Part shown: one piece after another, positions 26,627-35,617 of the stretch | How positions within the stretch are numbered: position 1 is the stretch's first letter | Layout: each line of letters begins with the position of its first letter | Origin: Paracoccus marcusii | GTDB taxonomy: Bacteria > Pseudomonadota > Alphaproteobacteria > Rhodobacterales > Rhodobacteraceae | NCBI RefSeq assembly: GCF_006151785.1 | Contig: NZ_VDDD01000008.1 | Span: 1-50,429, forward strand | DNA: 50,429 bases | Reading direction: 5' to 3' | Notes under the pieces: generated by a model | Told to the model about the DNA's origin: nothing | Database searches by the model: none | What the model saw: the letters and a program-made list of their open reading frames with translations, nothing else | Program-made: the position numbers and the translations under genes

Positions 26627-27415
26627 ATGGCAAGCGCCAATCTGAACGTGATGATCAAGGCCGCCCGCAAGGCGGGTCGCGCCCTCGTCAAGGACTTCCG
26701 CGAGGTCGAGAACCTTCAGGTCAGCGTCAAGGGCGCCGGCGATTTCGTCACCCGCGCCGACCGCGAGGCCGAACGCCTGATCAAGGAAGAGCTGATGACC
26801 GCCCGCCCCAGCTATGGCTGGCTGGGCGAGGAGACCGGCAAGACCGAGGGCGACGACCCCACCCGTCGCTGGATCGTGGACCCGCTGGACGGGACGACGA
26901 ACTTCCTGCACGGCCTGCCGCACTGGGCCGTCTCCATCGCGCTGGAGCACAAGAAGGAGATCGTCGCCGCGGTTATCTTCGACGCCGCCAAGGACGAGAT
27001 GTTCGTGGCCGAAAAGGGCACCGGCGCCTATATGAACGATCAGCGCCTGCGCGTGTCGGGCCGCACCAAGCTGTCCGAATCGGTGTTCTCGACCGGGATC
27101 CCGCATGCCGGGACCGGCCCGCTGCCCGCGATGATCCAGGATCTGGCCCAGCTGATGCCCGTCTGTGCGGGCGTGCGCGGTTTCGGGTCCGCGGCGCTGA
27201 ACCTGGCCTATGTCGCCGGCGGCCGGTTCGACGGCTATTGGGAACGCGGCACGAAATCCTGGGACGTGGCCGCGGGCATCCTGATGGTGCGCGAGGCCGG
27301 CGGTTTCGTCCACGGCATCCGCGAGGGCGACGATCCGCTGGAATCGGGTCGCCTCATCGCGGCGAACCCCACCCTGCTGGACCCCTTCGCCAAGATCATC
27401 CGCGCCCGCGACTAG
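26627..27415 (+). CDS. suhB: Inositol-1-monophosphatase (SuhB family)
   Basis: The 262-residue product has every motif of the Mg2+-dependent inositol phosphatase family: GEETG (about residues 65-69), WIVDPLDGTTNFLHGLPHWA (about 83-102, metal-binding Asp residues) and TKSWDVAAGILMVREAGG (about 213-230). Bacterial SuhB proteins hydrolyse inositol phosphate and also help rRNA transcription antitermination. The longer frame from 26569 is unlikely. Two hairpins lie between its stop and the EamA gene. Confidence 0.93.
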   Translation: MASANLNVMIKAARKAGRALVKDFREVENLQVSVKGAGDFVTRADREAERLIKEELMTARPSYGWLGEETGKTEGDDPTRRWIVDPLDGTTNFLHGLPHWAVSIALEHKKEIVAAVIFDAAKDEMFVAEKGTGAYMNDQRLRVSGRTKLSESVFSTGIPHAGTGPLPAMIQDLAQLMPVCAGVRGFGSAALNLAYVAGGRFDGYWERGTKSWDVAAGILMVREAGGFVHGIREGDDPLESGRLIAANPTLLDPFAKIIRARD

Positions 27416-27424
27416 GCTGCAACA

Positions 27425-27455
27425 GGTCAGGGTTGCAGACCATGCAACGCTGACC
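27425..27455 (+). terminator. Imperfect hairpin after suhB
   Basis: GGTCA-GG-GTTGCA (27425-27437) pairs with TGCAAC-GC-TGACC (27443-27455), eleven pairs with a 2x2 internal loop and a five-base loop, starting ten bases after the suhB stop. No T run follows. It may help end the suhB transcript or be a dyad operator for the next gene. Confidence 0.4.
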
Positions 27456-27476
27456 CTCGCTTGACCTTGCGGAATG

Positions 27477-27512
27477 GCGGGCGCAACAGGGGGCAACCCT
27501 GAAGGCGCCCGC
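27477..27512 (+). promoter_or_regulatory. Nested hairpin in the leader of the EamA transporter gene
   Basis: An outer stem GCGGGCGC (27477-27484) / GCGCCCGC (27505-27512) encloses an inner stem CAGGG (27487-27491) / CCCTG (27497-27501). The structure ends two bases before the ATG at 27515. The only ribosome-binding-like sequence, GAAGG (27501-27505), lies in or beside the stems, so folding would limit translation. It matches no riboswitch class I can name. Confidence 0.5.
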
Positions 27513-27514
27513 TT

Positions 27515-28468
27515 ATGTCCGACGACCGACCGACCCAGCCCTATGCCGCATCCGCCGCCGTCGCGGCGCCGCCCCCGGTTCCGCCGCAGGGGCAGGCCCC
27601 CGTCCGCGACCGCACCGGCCTTGCCATCGCCATGATGTGCGCGGTCAGCCTGATCTTCGCCTTCCAGGACGTGTTCTCTCGCATCCTGGGCGGGGGCTAT
27701 CCGCCGGTGCTGATCGTGATGATCCGGTACTGGGTCTTTGCGCTGTTCGTGATCGCGCTGGTCGCACGCCAGCCGGGCGGGTTGAAACGCGCCATCCGCA
27801 CGAAACGCCCCCTGACCCAGATCGCCCGCGGCGTGATCCTGGCGCTGGAGGTGCTGATCATGGTCGAGGCCTTCGTCCGCCTGGGCCTGATCGAGACGCA
27901 TGCGGTCTTTTCCGTCTATCCGCTGCTGGTCGCGGCCCTGTCCGGGCCTGTCCTGGGCGAGGCGGTCGGATGGCGGCGCTGGACCGCCATTGCGGTGGGC
28001 TTTGCCGGGATCATCGTGATCCTGAACCCCGGCGGCGGGGTCATCAGCATGGCGGCGCTGCTGCCCTTTGCGGCCGCGCTGATGTTCGCGCTGTACGGCC
28101 TGCTGACGCGACATGTGTCGCGCGACGATCCGGCGATGGTCAGCTTTTTCTGGACCGGCGTGTCGGGGGCGGTGGCCATGACGCTGGTGGGCATCTGGGA
28201 CTGGCAGTGGCTGGCACCGATGGACTGGGTCTGGATGGGCTGCCTGTGCGTCTGCGGCATGACCTCGCATTACCTGATGATCCGCAGCTATGAGCTGGCC
28301 GAGGCGTCGGCCCTGCAGCCCTTCGGCTATACGCAGCTGGTCTGGGTCAGCATCCTGGGCGTGGTCCTGTTCAACGAGACGCTGCGCGCCAACGTGGTGA
28401 TCGGGGCAGCGATCGTCGTCGCGGCCAGCCTGTTCACTCTGTGGCGACAGCGGATGCGGTCGCGCTGA
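27515..28468 (+). CDS. DMT-superfamily EamA transporter
   Basis: The 317-residue inner-membrane protein has about ten hydrophobic helices in two EamA repeats after a 35-residue proline- and alanine-rich cytoplasmic tail. Features include FAFQDVFSRILGGGYPPV in the first helix, FVRLGLIETHAVFSVYPLLV and, in the second repeat, FGYTQLVWVSILGVVLFNE. Such proteins export amino acids or other metabolites; the substrate is unknown. A strong hairpin lies right before its start. Its 3' end overlaps the convergent transglycosylase gene by 35 bases. Confidence 0.88.
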   Translation: MSDDRPTQPYAASAAVAAPPPVPPQGQAPVRDRTGLAIAMMCAVSLIFAFQDVFSRILGGGYPPVLIVMIRYWVFALFVIALVARQPGGLKRAIRTKRPLTQIARGVILALEVLIMVEAFVRLGLIETHAVFSVYPLLVAALSGPVLGEAVGWRRWTAIAVGFAGIIVILNPGGGVISMAALLPFAAALMFALYGLLTRHVSRDDPAMVSFFWTGVSGAVAMTLVGIWDWQWLAPMDWVWMGCLCVCGMTSHYLMIRSYELAEASALQPFGYTQLVWVSILGVVLFNETLRANVVIGAAIVVAASLFTLWRQRMRSR

Positions 28469-30503
28469 ACCAGCCTTCGGGCAGGCGCGGTCCGATGAAG
28501 GGCTTGGGCCGCGGCTTGGCCGACAGGGCCAGCGTCAGCCGCGCCGGCGGGGGCGGCACCGCACCGCCGCCCGACAGGTCCCACCGGGTGACGACCGGCG
28601 CGGGCGTGCCATGGATGCGTGCACGATAGATCGGCAGCGCCTCGGCAACGCGCATGACGTAATTGCGCGTCTCGTCGAAGGGGATCATCTCGACCCAGTC
28701 CACGGGATCGGCATCGCGGCGCAGGTCGCCGAAATCGTTCAGCCAACGCGCGGACCGCCCCGGCCCGGCATTGTAGCCCGCCGCTATCAGCGCCACGGAC
28801 GGGCCGAACCGGTCGGCCAGGTCGATCAGGTATTGCGACCCGATCCGCGCGTTGTAGCTGGCATCGCTGGACAGCCGCGCCAGGTCATAGGGCATGCCGA
28901 TCTGGCGCGTGACCTGTTCGGCGGTGCCGGGCATCACCTGCATCAGCCCCTGCGCGCCGACGGGGCTGGAGGCCGTGTGGTTGAATTCGGATTCCTGCCG
29001 CGCGATGGCCATGACCAGTTCCGGCGGCGGACCCAGATCCTCGCGCTCCAGCCCGGTCAGGGGGAAATGTGCGACGGGCCAGATCACGCCCTGGTTCGCC
29101 GACTGCTTGGCCAGGCGCAGCCCGTGCCAGGGGGTCCCGGCCTCGTACATCAGGCGCGACATGCGGGCGATGTCGTCGGGGGCCGCGGTTTCCGCCAAGT
29201 GCAGCAGAAAGCGCTGCGCATCGTCGCGCCGTCCGCTGGCAACCAGCCACAGGCCTGCGCGAAAGATCGGATTCTCGCGCAGCGCACTGCCGCGCCAGTC
29301 GGGCAGGGTGTCGATGGCCGCGTCGGCCACGGCGTAATCGGCGGGCAGGCTGCGGCCGACCTTCTCCATCGCCAGCTGACCGTAATAGGTGCCGGGCAGG
29401 TCGGCTGCGGCACCAAAGGCCGTGCGTGCGGCGGCATCGTCGCCCAGGGCCTCATGCGCGCGACCCTGCCAGTAGAAGGCGCGCGACTTGCTGATCGCGG
29501 CGCCGACGACGGTTTCCAGATGGTCGAAATGCGTCAGCGCGCGGGCCGCATCGCCGGTCTTCAACGCGGCAAAGCCCGCCAGCCATTCCAGGTCGGCGTA
29601 ATGGCGGTTGTCGGGCGTCAGGAAATGCGGCGTGGCCAGGCGCAGCGCGCGGTCCCAGTCGCCGTTCCGCATGGCCAGCCGCGTGTAATCCACCCGCATC
29701 GACGCCCATCGCGCCGGAACGCGCAGCGCCTCCGCGCTGGTCGAGGATTCCAGCAGCAGGGCCTGGGCGCCCTCATGCTGCTTTGCGCCCACGCGCCAGT
29801 CGAAGCGGTCCATCGCCAGGCCCGGATCGGAGCGCAGGTCGGCAGGCAGCGCCAGGATCAGGTCGTCGACGCCGGCACGGCCCGCCTGCACGGCGATCCG
29901 GGCGCGGGGCAGGGGGCGGTCGGCCTCGGGCAGGCGGGGCAGCAGGCGTTCGGCCTGTGCCCATTCCCCCGCATCCAGCATCGCGGTGATGCGCGCGGGG
30001 ATCAGCGGCAGCAGTTCGGGAAAGGCGGCCAGCAGGGCGGCCTCGTCCTCGGCCGGCAGGGGTTGCGTGGTGAAGAAGGCCTGGCGGGTCCGGGCGGCAT
30101 CGGCGTCGGGCAGGATCGCGGTCAGCGCGTTCAGGCCGGCCCGCGTGGTGGGGCTGCGGCCGTCGAACCACAGGCGGATGTCGTCGGGATCGGCGCCGGG
30201 GCGCAGCCGCGTCTCTCCGCGCTGGATCAGCAGGTCGAGGCCGGGCCAGTCGGGATGGTTGCGCAGAAAGCCCGCGTAATCGGCGAAATCGCCGTGGCCT
30301 GCGCGCAGGGCGTGCCAGCCGACCAGCGCCTCGCCCAGGGGGCCTGCGGCGCGGGCGGCGTCGCGTGCGGTCACCCAGTCCTGGACCTGGGTCGCGGCCA
30401 GGGCCAGCGCCATCGCGCCCGGATCCTCGGCCCGTGCGGGCAGGGCCAGGGACAGGGCCAGAAGGCCCGCCATCGTCATGTCACGCAGAAGTCGCATCAC
30501 CAC
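28434..30503 (-). CDS. Soluble lytic murein transglycosylase (Slt70-like)
   Basis: This 689-residue periplasmic enzyme cleaves peptidoglycan glycan strands, leaving 1,6-anhydro ends. It starts with a signal peptide (residues 1-25, LLALSLALPARA before the cut), followed by a long alpha-superhelical region of repeats (about 30-460), then the SLT catalytic domain: ARQESEFNHTASSPVGAQGL with catalytic Glu504, LMQVMPGTAEQV and AAGYNAGPGRSARWL. Domain order matches E. coli Slt70. It is divergent from dapA with a 117-base gap to the dapA start, so two envelope-related genes share a promoter region. Confidence 0.92.
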   Translation of the reverse strand: MVMRLLRDMTMAGLLALSLALPARAEDPGAMALALAATQVQDWVTARDAARAAGPLGEALVGWHALRAGHGDFADYAGFLRNHPDWPGLDLLIQRGETRLRPGADPDDIRLWFDGRSPTTRAGLNALTAILPDADAARTRQAFFTTQPLPAEDEAALLAAFPELLPLIPARITAMLDAGEWAQAERLLPRLPEADRPLPRARIAVQAGRAGVDDLILALPADLRSDPGLAMDRFDWRVGAKQHEGAQALLLESSTSAEALRVPARWASMRVDYTRLAMRNGDWDRALRLATPHFLTPDNRHYADLEWLAGFAALKTGDAARALTHFDHLETVVGAAISKSRAFYWQGRAHEALGDDAAARTAFGAAADLPGTYYGQLAMEKVGRSLPADYAVADAAIDTLPDWRGSALRENPIFRAGLWLVASGRRDDAQRFLLHLAETAAPDDIARMSRLMYEAGTPWHGLRLAKQSANQGVIWPVAHFPLTGLEREDLGPPPELVMAIARQESEFNHTASSPVGAQGLMQVMPGTAEQVTRQIGMPYDLARLSSDASYNARIGSQYLIDLADRFGPSVALIAAGYNAGPGRSARWLNDFGDLRRDADPVDWVEMIPFDETRNYVMRVAEALPIYRARIHGTPAPVVTRWDLSGGGAVPPPPARLTLALSAKPRPKPFIGPRLPEGWFSATASAVATE

Positions 30504-30620
30504 CCTGTGTCACCGTCAAACGCCCCGCGTGCAATTCACAACCTTGGCAAGTTCGCGGCCCTTGGTTAGGGATGGCCGCGCAATTGCCTGCTTTCACCAA
30601 GGATCATCATGGAGCGTGTC

Positions 30621-31496
30621 ATGTTCAAAGGGTCGATGCCAGCCCTGGTCACGCCGTTCACCCCGGACGGCGAGCTGGATCTGGACACGCTGAAGAAGCT
30701 GGTCGAATGGCATGTCGAACAGGGCAGCCACGCCATCGTGCCCGTGGGCACCACCGGCGAAAGTCCCACCCTGACCCATGACGAGCATCGCACCGTCATC
30801 GAGGAGGTGGTGCGTGCGGTGAACGGTCGCATCCCGGTCATCGCGGGTGCCGGGTCGAACTCCACGCGCGAGGGCATCGGCCTGCTGCAGCACGCGGCCA
30901 GCGTGGGCGCGGATGCGGGACTGGTCGTCACGCCCTATTACAACAAGCCGACGCAGGCGGGGCTGATCGCGCATTACACCGCGCTGACCGAGGCCTGCGA
31001 TCTGCCGATCATCATCTACAACATCCCCGGGCGGTCGGTTGTCGACATGATGCCCGAGACGATGGGCGTCCTAGCGAAGATCCCCTCGATCATCGGGGTC
31101 AAGGACGCGACCGGCAAGCTGGAGCGCGTGAGCTGCCAGCGCATGACCTGCGGGGCGGACTTCATCCAGCTGTCCGGAGAGGATGCGACGGCCCTGGGCT
31201 TCAACGCGCATGGCGGCGTGGGCTGCATCAGCGTGACCGCGAACGTCGCGCCGCGCCTGTGCGCGCAGTTCCAGGAGGCCACGCTGCGCGGCGATTACGC
31301 GGCGGCGCTGGAGATCCAGGACCGGCTGATGCCGCTGCATCTGGCGATCTTCGTCGAGCCGGGGCTGGTGGGCGCGAAATACGCGATGTCGCGCCTGGGC
31401 CTGTGCCATGAGCGGGTGCGCCTGCCGCTGACGCCGCTGACCGAACCGACGCGCCATCTGATCGACGCGGCGCTGGAGCATGCGGGCCTGATCTGA
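30621..31496 (+). CDS. dapA: 4-Hydroxy-tetrahydrodipicolinate synthase
   Basis: DapA condenses pyruvate with aspartate semialdehyde, the first step to lysine and diaminopimelate for the cell wall. The 291-residue product has GTTGESPTL (residues 43-51), YYNKPTQ and the Schiff-base lysine in GVKDATGK. With the start at 30621 (GGAG six bases upstream) the catalytic residues fall at Tyr133 and Lys161, the same numbers as in E. coli, which supports this start; ATG 30609 would add four residues. A G/C-rich repeat begins directly after the stop. Confidence 0.95.
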   Translation: MFKGSMPALVTPFTPDGELDLDTLKKLVEWHVEQGSHAIVPVGTTGESPTLTHDEHRTVIEEVVRAVNGRIPVIAGAGSNSTREGIGLLQHAASVGADAGLVVTPYYNKPTQAGLIAHYTALTEACDLPIIIYNIPGRSVVDMMPETMGVLAKIPSIIGVKDATGKLERVSCQRMTCGADFIQLSGEDATALGFNAHGGVGCISVTANVAPRLCAQFQEATLRGDYAAALEIQDRLMPLHLAIFVEPGLVGAKYAMSRLGLCHERVRLPLTPLTEPTRHLIDAALEHAGLI

Positions 31497-31553
31497 GTGC
31501 GTCCCGCGACGGCGGGGGGCCAGCCCCCCGCACCCCCCGGTGTCGCGCGGTGC
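31497..31553. repeat. Dispersed G/C-rich hairpin repeat, copy 2
   Basis: GTGCGTCCCGCGACGG begins at the base after the dapA stop. The hairpin CGGGGGGC (31513-31520) / GCCCCCCG (31523-31530) follows, then a CCCCCC run. It lies between dapA and the convergent UbiH-type gene and may terminate both. Confidence 0.7.
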
Positions 31554-31560
31554 CGGTGTC

Positions 31561-32760
31561 TTAGCTGAGACCCAGGCCGGCCCGCATCATCATCCGGCGC
31601 ACGGGCGCGATTCCGTACAACCCGCCCAGAGCCGCGGCGCGCAGGTCGCGCAGCGGGCGCAGCTGCGCCTGGCTGGCGCGATTCAGGGCGTCGATGGCCA
31701 GGATGCGTGCATAGGCGTCCGGACGGCGCGTGCGGTTGTAGCGGGCAAGGCTGTCGGCGCTGCCCGGATCGGCGCGGCTGAGCTCCAGCAGCGCCGAGAG
31801 GTCGGCCAGGCTCATGTTCAGGCCCTGCGCGCCGATGGGGGGCAGGACATGCGCGGCCTCGGCGATCAGCGCGGTGCGGGGGCCGGCGAAGCGGTCGGCG
31901 ATCTGGCTGACGATCGGCCAGGCGGTCAGGGGGGTCGCCTGGCGCAGGTGGCCCAGCACCCCGGCGGAGCGGTCGTTCAGCGCGGCTTCGAAGCCTGGGG
32001 CGGGCAGGGCCAGCAGCGCGTCGATGGCGGCGGCGTCGTCCATCCAGACCACGGCCGAACCGGGCTGTCCGTCGCGGTCGGGCAGGGGGACCAGCGTGAA
32101 GGGCCCGCCGGAGCGGTGCACCTCGGTCGAGACGTTGTGGTGGGGCTGTTCATGCGTCACGGCAAAGGCCAGCGCCTTTTGCCCATAGCGCCAAGTGCGC
32201 ACCCCGATGCCCAGGGCGCGACGGACCGCCGAATCGCGGCCATCCGCGCCAATCAGCAGGCGGGCGCGCAGGCGGCGGCCGTCGGTCAGGGTCACGACCG
32301 CACCTTCGGATCGGGGCAGGACCGTCGCCGTGCCAGTGCCGTGGATCACCCGGACCGAGGGCAGGGCGCGGGTGCGGGCCATCAGCTCGCGCCGCATCAG
32401 CCAGTTGGGCAGGTTCCAGCCAAAGGGCTGGTCGCCGATCTCGGCCGCGTCGAAGTCGCGGGTCAGGCGCGGCGTGGCGGTGGCGCCCCCGGCATCGACG
32501 ATGCGCATCACCTGCAACGCGGTGGCGTGGCGGGCGAGGCGCTCCCACAGCCCGATGCGTTCGAAAAGCGCGACCGAGGGCATCAGGAAGGCGGTCGAGC
32601 GCAAGTCGGCGCCCGCCGCGTCCTCCTCCGTCACCGGGGGGGCGGGATCGACGCAAAGGACCGAGAACCCTTGGGCCCCGAAGGCGCAGGCGGCGATCAG
32701 CCCGGCCAACCCGCCGCCCGAGATCAGGATGTCGATGTCGTCGATGCGCGTGTCGGTCAT
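31561..32760 (-). CDS. UbiH/UbiF/VisC-family FAD-dependent hydroxylase
   Basis: The 399-residue flavoprotein belongs to the ubiquinone-ring hydroxylase family. It has the FAD dinucleotide motif DILISGGGLAGLIAACAFG at residues 9-27, the DG motif LLIGADGRDSAVRRALG (about 168-184) and GPRTALIAEAAHVLPPIGAQ (second FAD motif, where GD is replaced by AE). UbiH-type enzymes hydroxylate the aromatic ring of ubiquinone precursors; which position it serves cannot be told. It converges on dapA and lies 70 bases after the HAD nucleotidase gene. Confidence 0.85.
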   Translation of the reverse strand: MTDTRIDDIDILISGGGLAGLIAACAFGAQGFSVLCVDPAPPVTEEDAAGADLRSTAFLMPSVALFERIGLWERLARHATALQVMRIVDAGGATATPRLTRDFDAAEIGDQPFGWNLPNWLMRRELMARTRALPSVRVIHGTGTATVLPRSEGAVVTLTDGRRLRARLLIGADGRDSAVRRALGIGVRTWRYGQKALAFAVTHEQPHHNVSTEVHRSGGPFTLVPLPDRDGQPGSAVVWMDDAAAIDALLALPAPGFEAALNDRSAGVLGHLRQATPLTAWPIVSQIADRFAGPRTALIAEAAHVLPPIGAQGLNMSLADLSALLELSRADPGSADSLARYNRTRRPDAYARILAIDALNRASQAQLRPLRDLRAAALGGLYGIAPVRRMMMRAGLGLS

Positions 32761-32831
32761 GGCAGGCCCCTTCGGTTCCGGGTCAGACTGCCCCGCCGCG
32801 CGGGCGGGGGAAAGGGGCGGCGCTGTCGCAG

Positions 32832-33494
32832 TCAGACCAGCGCGCGCAGAAAGCCGGTCAGGTCATGGGTGCGGTGCTGGACATGCGGGCCGACCCCCCC
32901 GGTCAGCGCGTCGGGCCCGTGGCGACCGTCGCCCACCAGCACGGTGCGCATGCCCAGGTCGTGCGGCACGATCAGGTTGCGCGGGTCATCCTCGAAGAAC
33001 GCGGCCCGCGTGGGGTCGATGCCGGACGCGGCCAGGATCGGCGCATAGGCGCGCGGGTCGGGCTTGGGGTGAAAGCCCGCCTCCTCGATGCCGTATACGG
33101 CGTCGAACAGGTCCTCGGGCAGGGCGCGGGCGGCCAGCACGCGGCGGGCATAACCCGCGTCGCCATTGGTGTGGATGATCCGCCGTCCCGGCAGGGCCGC
33201 GATGGCCGCGGCCAGGTCCGGGTCGGGGGTCAGCACCGAAAAGTCGATGTCGTGCACGTCGGCCAGATAGGCCGCGGGATCGACCTGATGTTCGGCCATC
33301 AGCCCGGCCAGCGTGGTGCCGTGCAGCCGCCAGTAATCCGCGCGCAGGCGGTTCGCATGATCCTGCGGCACGTCCAGCGCGCGCATCATCCAGGCGGTCA
33401 TCCGGACCTCGATCTGCGCGAAAAGCTGCGCCTCGGGCGGGTAGAGGGTGTTGTCCAGATCGAAGATCCAGGCGGTGACATGCGAAAAATCCAT
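32832..33494 (-). CDS. HAD-family pyrimidine 5'-nucleotidase
   Basis: The 220-residue product has HAD motif I FDLDNTLYPP (residues 9-18), motif II HTNGDAGYARRVL, the motif III lysine in FHPKPDP and motif IV FFEDDPRNL. FDLDNTLY and the helical cap match pyrimidine 5'-nucleotidases (SDT1/PpnN-like group), which remove phosphate from UMP or CMP or damaged nucleotides. The start MDFSHVTAW is chosen over an upstream ATG because it begins the domain. It is divergent from the GntR gene with 64 bases between. Confidence 0.87.
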   Translation of the reverse strand: MDFSHVTAWIFDLDNTLYPPEAQLFAQIEVRMTAWMMRALDVPQDHANRLRADYWRLHGTTLAGLMAEHQVDPAAYLADVHDIDFSVLTPDPDLAAAIAALPGRRIIHTNGDAGYARRVLAARALPEDLFDAVYGIEEAGFHPKPDPRAYAPILAASGIDPTRAAFFEDDPRNLIVPHDLGMRTVLVGDGRHGPDALTGGVGPHVQHRTHDLTGFLRALV

Positions 33495-33558
33495 GGCAGA
33501 GGCATAGCTTGCGCGCTGGCCGCTTGCAATTCGGCGCGCGCGGGCCAATCGTTCGCGG

Positions 33559-34182
33559 ATGAAAGACGCCTATTCCCTGATCCTGACCGCCATCGAGGGC
33601 GGCACATACCGCCCTGGCGACCGGCTGGTCGAATCCGAGCTGGCCGAGCGGTTCGGCGTCAGCCGCACCCCCGTGCGCGAGGCGCTGCAGCGGCTGGAGA
33701 CCCAGGCCATGCTGGTGCGCGACGGGCGCAGCCTGATCGTCGCATCGCTGGACCACAACCAGTTGGCCGAGCTGTACACCGTGCGGGCGGAGCTGGAGGC
33801 GCTGGCCGCCCGCCTGGCTGCCCGCCACGCGACGCCCGAGGAGGTGCGCGTGCTGGCCCAGATGGTCGAGGAGGACCGCCGCACCAAGGGCGACCCCGAG
33901 GCGCTGGCGCGGGCCAACAAACGATTCCACCGGCAGATCCATCTGGCATCGCACAACCGCTATCTGGTGCAGCAGCTGGACCTGGTGCATCGGACCATGG
34001 CGCTGATGGCGCGGACCTCGCTGGCCGCCGAGGGGCGGGGCGAGACCGCGCTGGCCGAACATGCCCGCATCGTCGAGGCGATCGCGGCAGGGGACGGGGC
34101 GGCGGCGGACCGCGCACTGCGCCAGCATATCTCGATGGCGTGGGAGACGCGGCTGAAGCTGGAGGCGCAGGCGGGTGGCTGA
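33559..34182 (+). CDS. GntR-family regulator, FadR/FCD subfamily
   Basis: The 207-residue product has a GntR winged helix-turn-helix (residues 5-65: RLVESELAERFGVSRTPVRE followed by ALQRLETQAML) and an all-helical FCD effector domain (about 75-205) with ANKRFHRQIHLASHN, a metal/ligand-binding region. FCD regulators usually respond to small carboxylic acids. The target is unknown. Its end overlaps the GTG start of the glycosylase gene by eight bases. Confidence 0.87.
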   Translation: MKDAYSLILTAIEGGTYRPGDRLVESELAERFGVSRTPVREALQRLETQAMLVRDGRSLIVASLDHNQLAELYTVRAELEALAARLAARHATPEEVRVLAQMVEEDRRTKGDPEALARANKRFHRQIHLASHNRYLVQQLDLVHRTMALMARTSLAAEGRGETALAEHARIVEAIAAGDGAAADRALRQHISMAWETRLKLEAQAGG

Positions 34183-34807
34183 GCCGCGCCTGATCCTGAC
34201 GCAGGCCGACATCGACGAAGGGGCCGCGCATCTGGCGGCCGTCTGCCCGGTCTGGGCGCGGGTGCTGCCCCAGCTTGGCCCGCTGCCCTTGCGCCGCCAG
34301 CCGGACGGGTTCGCGGCGATGGCGCAGGCCATCGTGGGCCAGCAGGTCTCGGTCGCGGCGGCGGCGGCGATCTGGGGGCGGCTGCAGGCCGCGGGGCTGG
34401 ACCGGGAGGCGACCCTGCGAGAGGCCCATGACGACAGCCTGCGTGCCGCGGGGCTGTCGCGTCCCAAGGCGCGCTATCTGAGGGGGATCGCCGCGGCGGG
34501 GCTGGACTGGCAGGGCCTGCGCGATCTGCCCGATGATGAGGCCATGGCGCGGCTGGTGGCCCTGCCGGGCATCGGGGTCTGGACGGCCGAGATCTATCTG
34601 AAATTCGCACTGGGCCGCCGGGATGTTTTCGCGGCGGGCGACCTGGCACTGCAGAAGGCGGCGCGCGGCATGTACGGCTTGTCCGAACGGCCCGGGCCCA
34701 AGGCGCTGCGCGCGCTGGCCGAGCCTTGGGCACCGTGGCGCGCGGTTGCGGCGCGGGGGCTCTGGGCCTATTACCGCTGGGCCAAAGGACGCGAGGGAAT
34801 ATCATGA
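34175..34807 (+). CDS. DNA-3-methyladenine glycosylase II (AlkA-like)
   Basis: The 210-residue product is an HhH-GPD base-excision glycosylase removing alkylated purines. It has AIVGQQVSVAAAAAIWGRL (about 50-68), the helix-hairpin-helix LPGIGVWTAEIYLKFALG (about 129-146) and the catalytic aspartate in VFAAGDLALQKA. It lacks the N-terminal domain of E. coli AlkA, as is common for short bacterial homologues. It starts with GTG inside the GntR gene and overlaps the esterase start (ATGA): three coupled genes. Confidence 0.9.
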   Translation: MAEPRLILTQADIDEGAAHLAAVCPVWARVLPQLGPLPLRRQPDGFAAMAQAIVGQQVSVAAAAAIWGRLQAAGLDREATLREAHDDSLRAAGLSRPKARYLRGIAAAGLDWQGLRDLPDDEAMARLVALPGIGVWTAEIYLKFALGRRDVFAAGDLALQKAARGMYGLSERPGPKALRALAEPWAPWRAVAARGLWAYYRWAKGREGIS

Positions 34808-35460
34808 CTGAACCGCTGCAATCCGCCCGCCGGGGCCCCGAGAAGGCCGGATCGGTCGTCGTCTTCCTGCACGGCTATGGCGCCGACGGGACAGACCTTC
34901 TGGGCCTGTCCGAGCCGCTGGCGCCGCATCTGCCCACGACGGCCTTCTATGCGCCCGACGCGCCCGAGCCGTCGCGCAACAATCCGATGGGGTTCCAGTG
35001 GTTCCCGATTCCCTGGCTGGACGGATCGTCCGAGGTCGATGCCCGCATCAGCATGGGCCAGTCGGTGACTGCGCTGAACGAATTCCTGGACACCGTGCTG
35101 GCCGCCGAGGAGCTGACCCCCGACCGGATGGTGCTGGTGGGCTTTTCCCAAGGCACGATGATGGCGCTGCACGTGGCCCCGCGCCGCGACGTGGCCGTGG
35201 CGGGGGTCGTCGGATTTTCGGGCCGCCTGCTGACCCCCGAGGTCCTGGCGGAGGAGGCGCGGGTCAAGCCGCCGGTCCTGCTGATCCATGGCGACCAGGA
35301 CGAGGTGGTGCCCTTCGACGACATGTCCCTAGCCGGCCAGACCCTGCAGGAGGCGGGATTCACCGTCTATGGCCACGTGATGCAGGGGACCGGGCACGGC
35401 ATCTCTCCGGACGGGTTGTCGGTCGCGCTGGCCTTTCTGAAGGAGCATCTGCCCGACTGA
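34804..35460 (+). CDS. Phospholipase/carboxylesterase family alpha/beta hydrolase
   Basis: The 218-residue cytosolic hydrolase has the oxyanion-hole motif VVVFLHGYGADG (about 18-29), nucleophile GFSQGTM (about 117-123), aspartate in HGDQDEVVPF and histidine in GTGHGISPDG: a complete Ser-Asp-His triad. It matches the carboxylesterase/acyl-protein thioesterase group (pfam Abhydrolase_2). The natural substrate is not known. It is translationally coupled to the glycosylase gene. Confidence 0.9.
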   Translation: MTEPLQSARRGPEKAGSVVVFLHGYGADGTDLLGLSEPLAPHLPTTAFYAPDAPEPSRNNPMGFQWFPIPWLDGSSEVDARISMGQSVTALNEFLDTVLAAEELTPDRMVLVGFSQGTMMALHVAPRRDVAVAGVVGFSGRLLTPEVLAEEARVKPPVLLIHGDQDEVVPFDDMSLAGQTLQEAGFTVYGHVMQGTGHGISPDGLSVALAFLKEHLPD

Positions 35461-35530
35461 TCGCGGGGTCGTCACGCTGCTGTCATCCTGGGCGTCTATG
35501 GGATGGTCCGTCGGGAATAGATGCGGGGGC

Positions 35531-35558
35531 TTGCCAGATCACCGCCGCCAGATATAGT
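35531..35558 (+). promoter_or_regulatory. Candidate sigma-70 promoter of the HNH gene
   Basis: TTGCCA (35531-35536) and TATAGT (35553-35558) are 16 bases apart in the 157-base gap before the HNH gene. Transcription would start near 35565, giving a leader of about 53 bases. Judged by consensus only. Confidence 0.4.
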
Positions 35559-35617
35559 CGACGCAACGGATCTGACGGGCGCCCCGGTCAACCCCACGGG
35601 GCAGACGGGAAGGCGCT

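Noticed and set aside
27416..27514. The known suhB/mmgR small RNA beside suhB
   Set aside because: The hairpins here lack the CCUCCUCCC-type loop expected of that RNA, so I describe them only as unassigned structures.
28611..30569. Plus-strand frame of about 650 codons opposite the lytic transglycosylase
   Set aside because: The minus strand has a signal peptide, the full Slt domain and the catalytic Glu. The plus frame is Gly/Gln/Arg-rich shadow sequence.
31540..33048. Plus-strand frame of about 500 codons opposite the UbiH-type gene
   Set aside because: Antisense of a complete FAD hydroxylase with all motifs; no domain in the plus frame.
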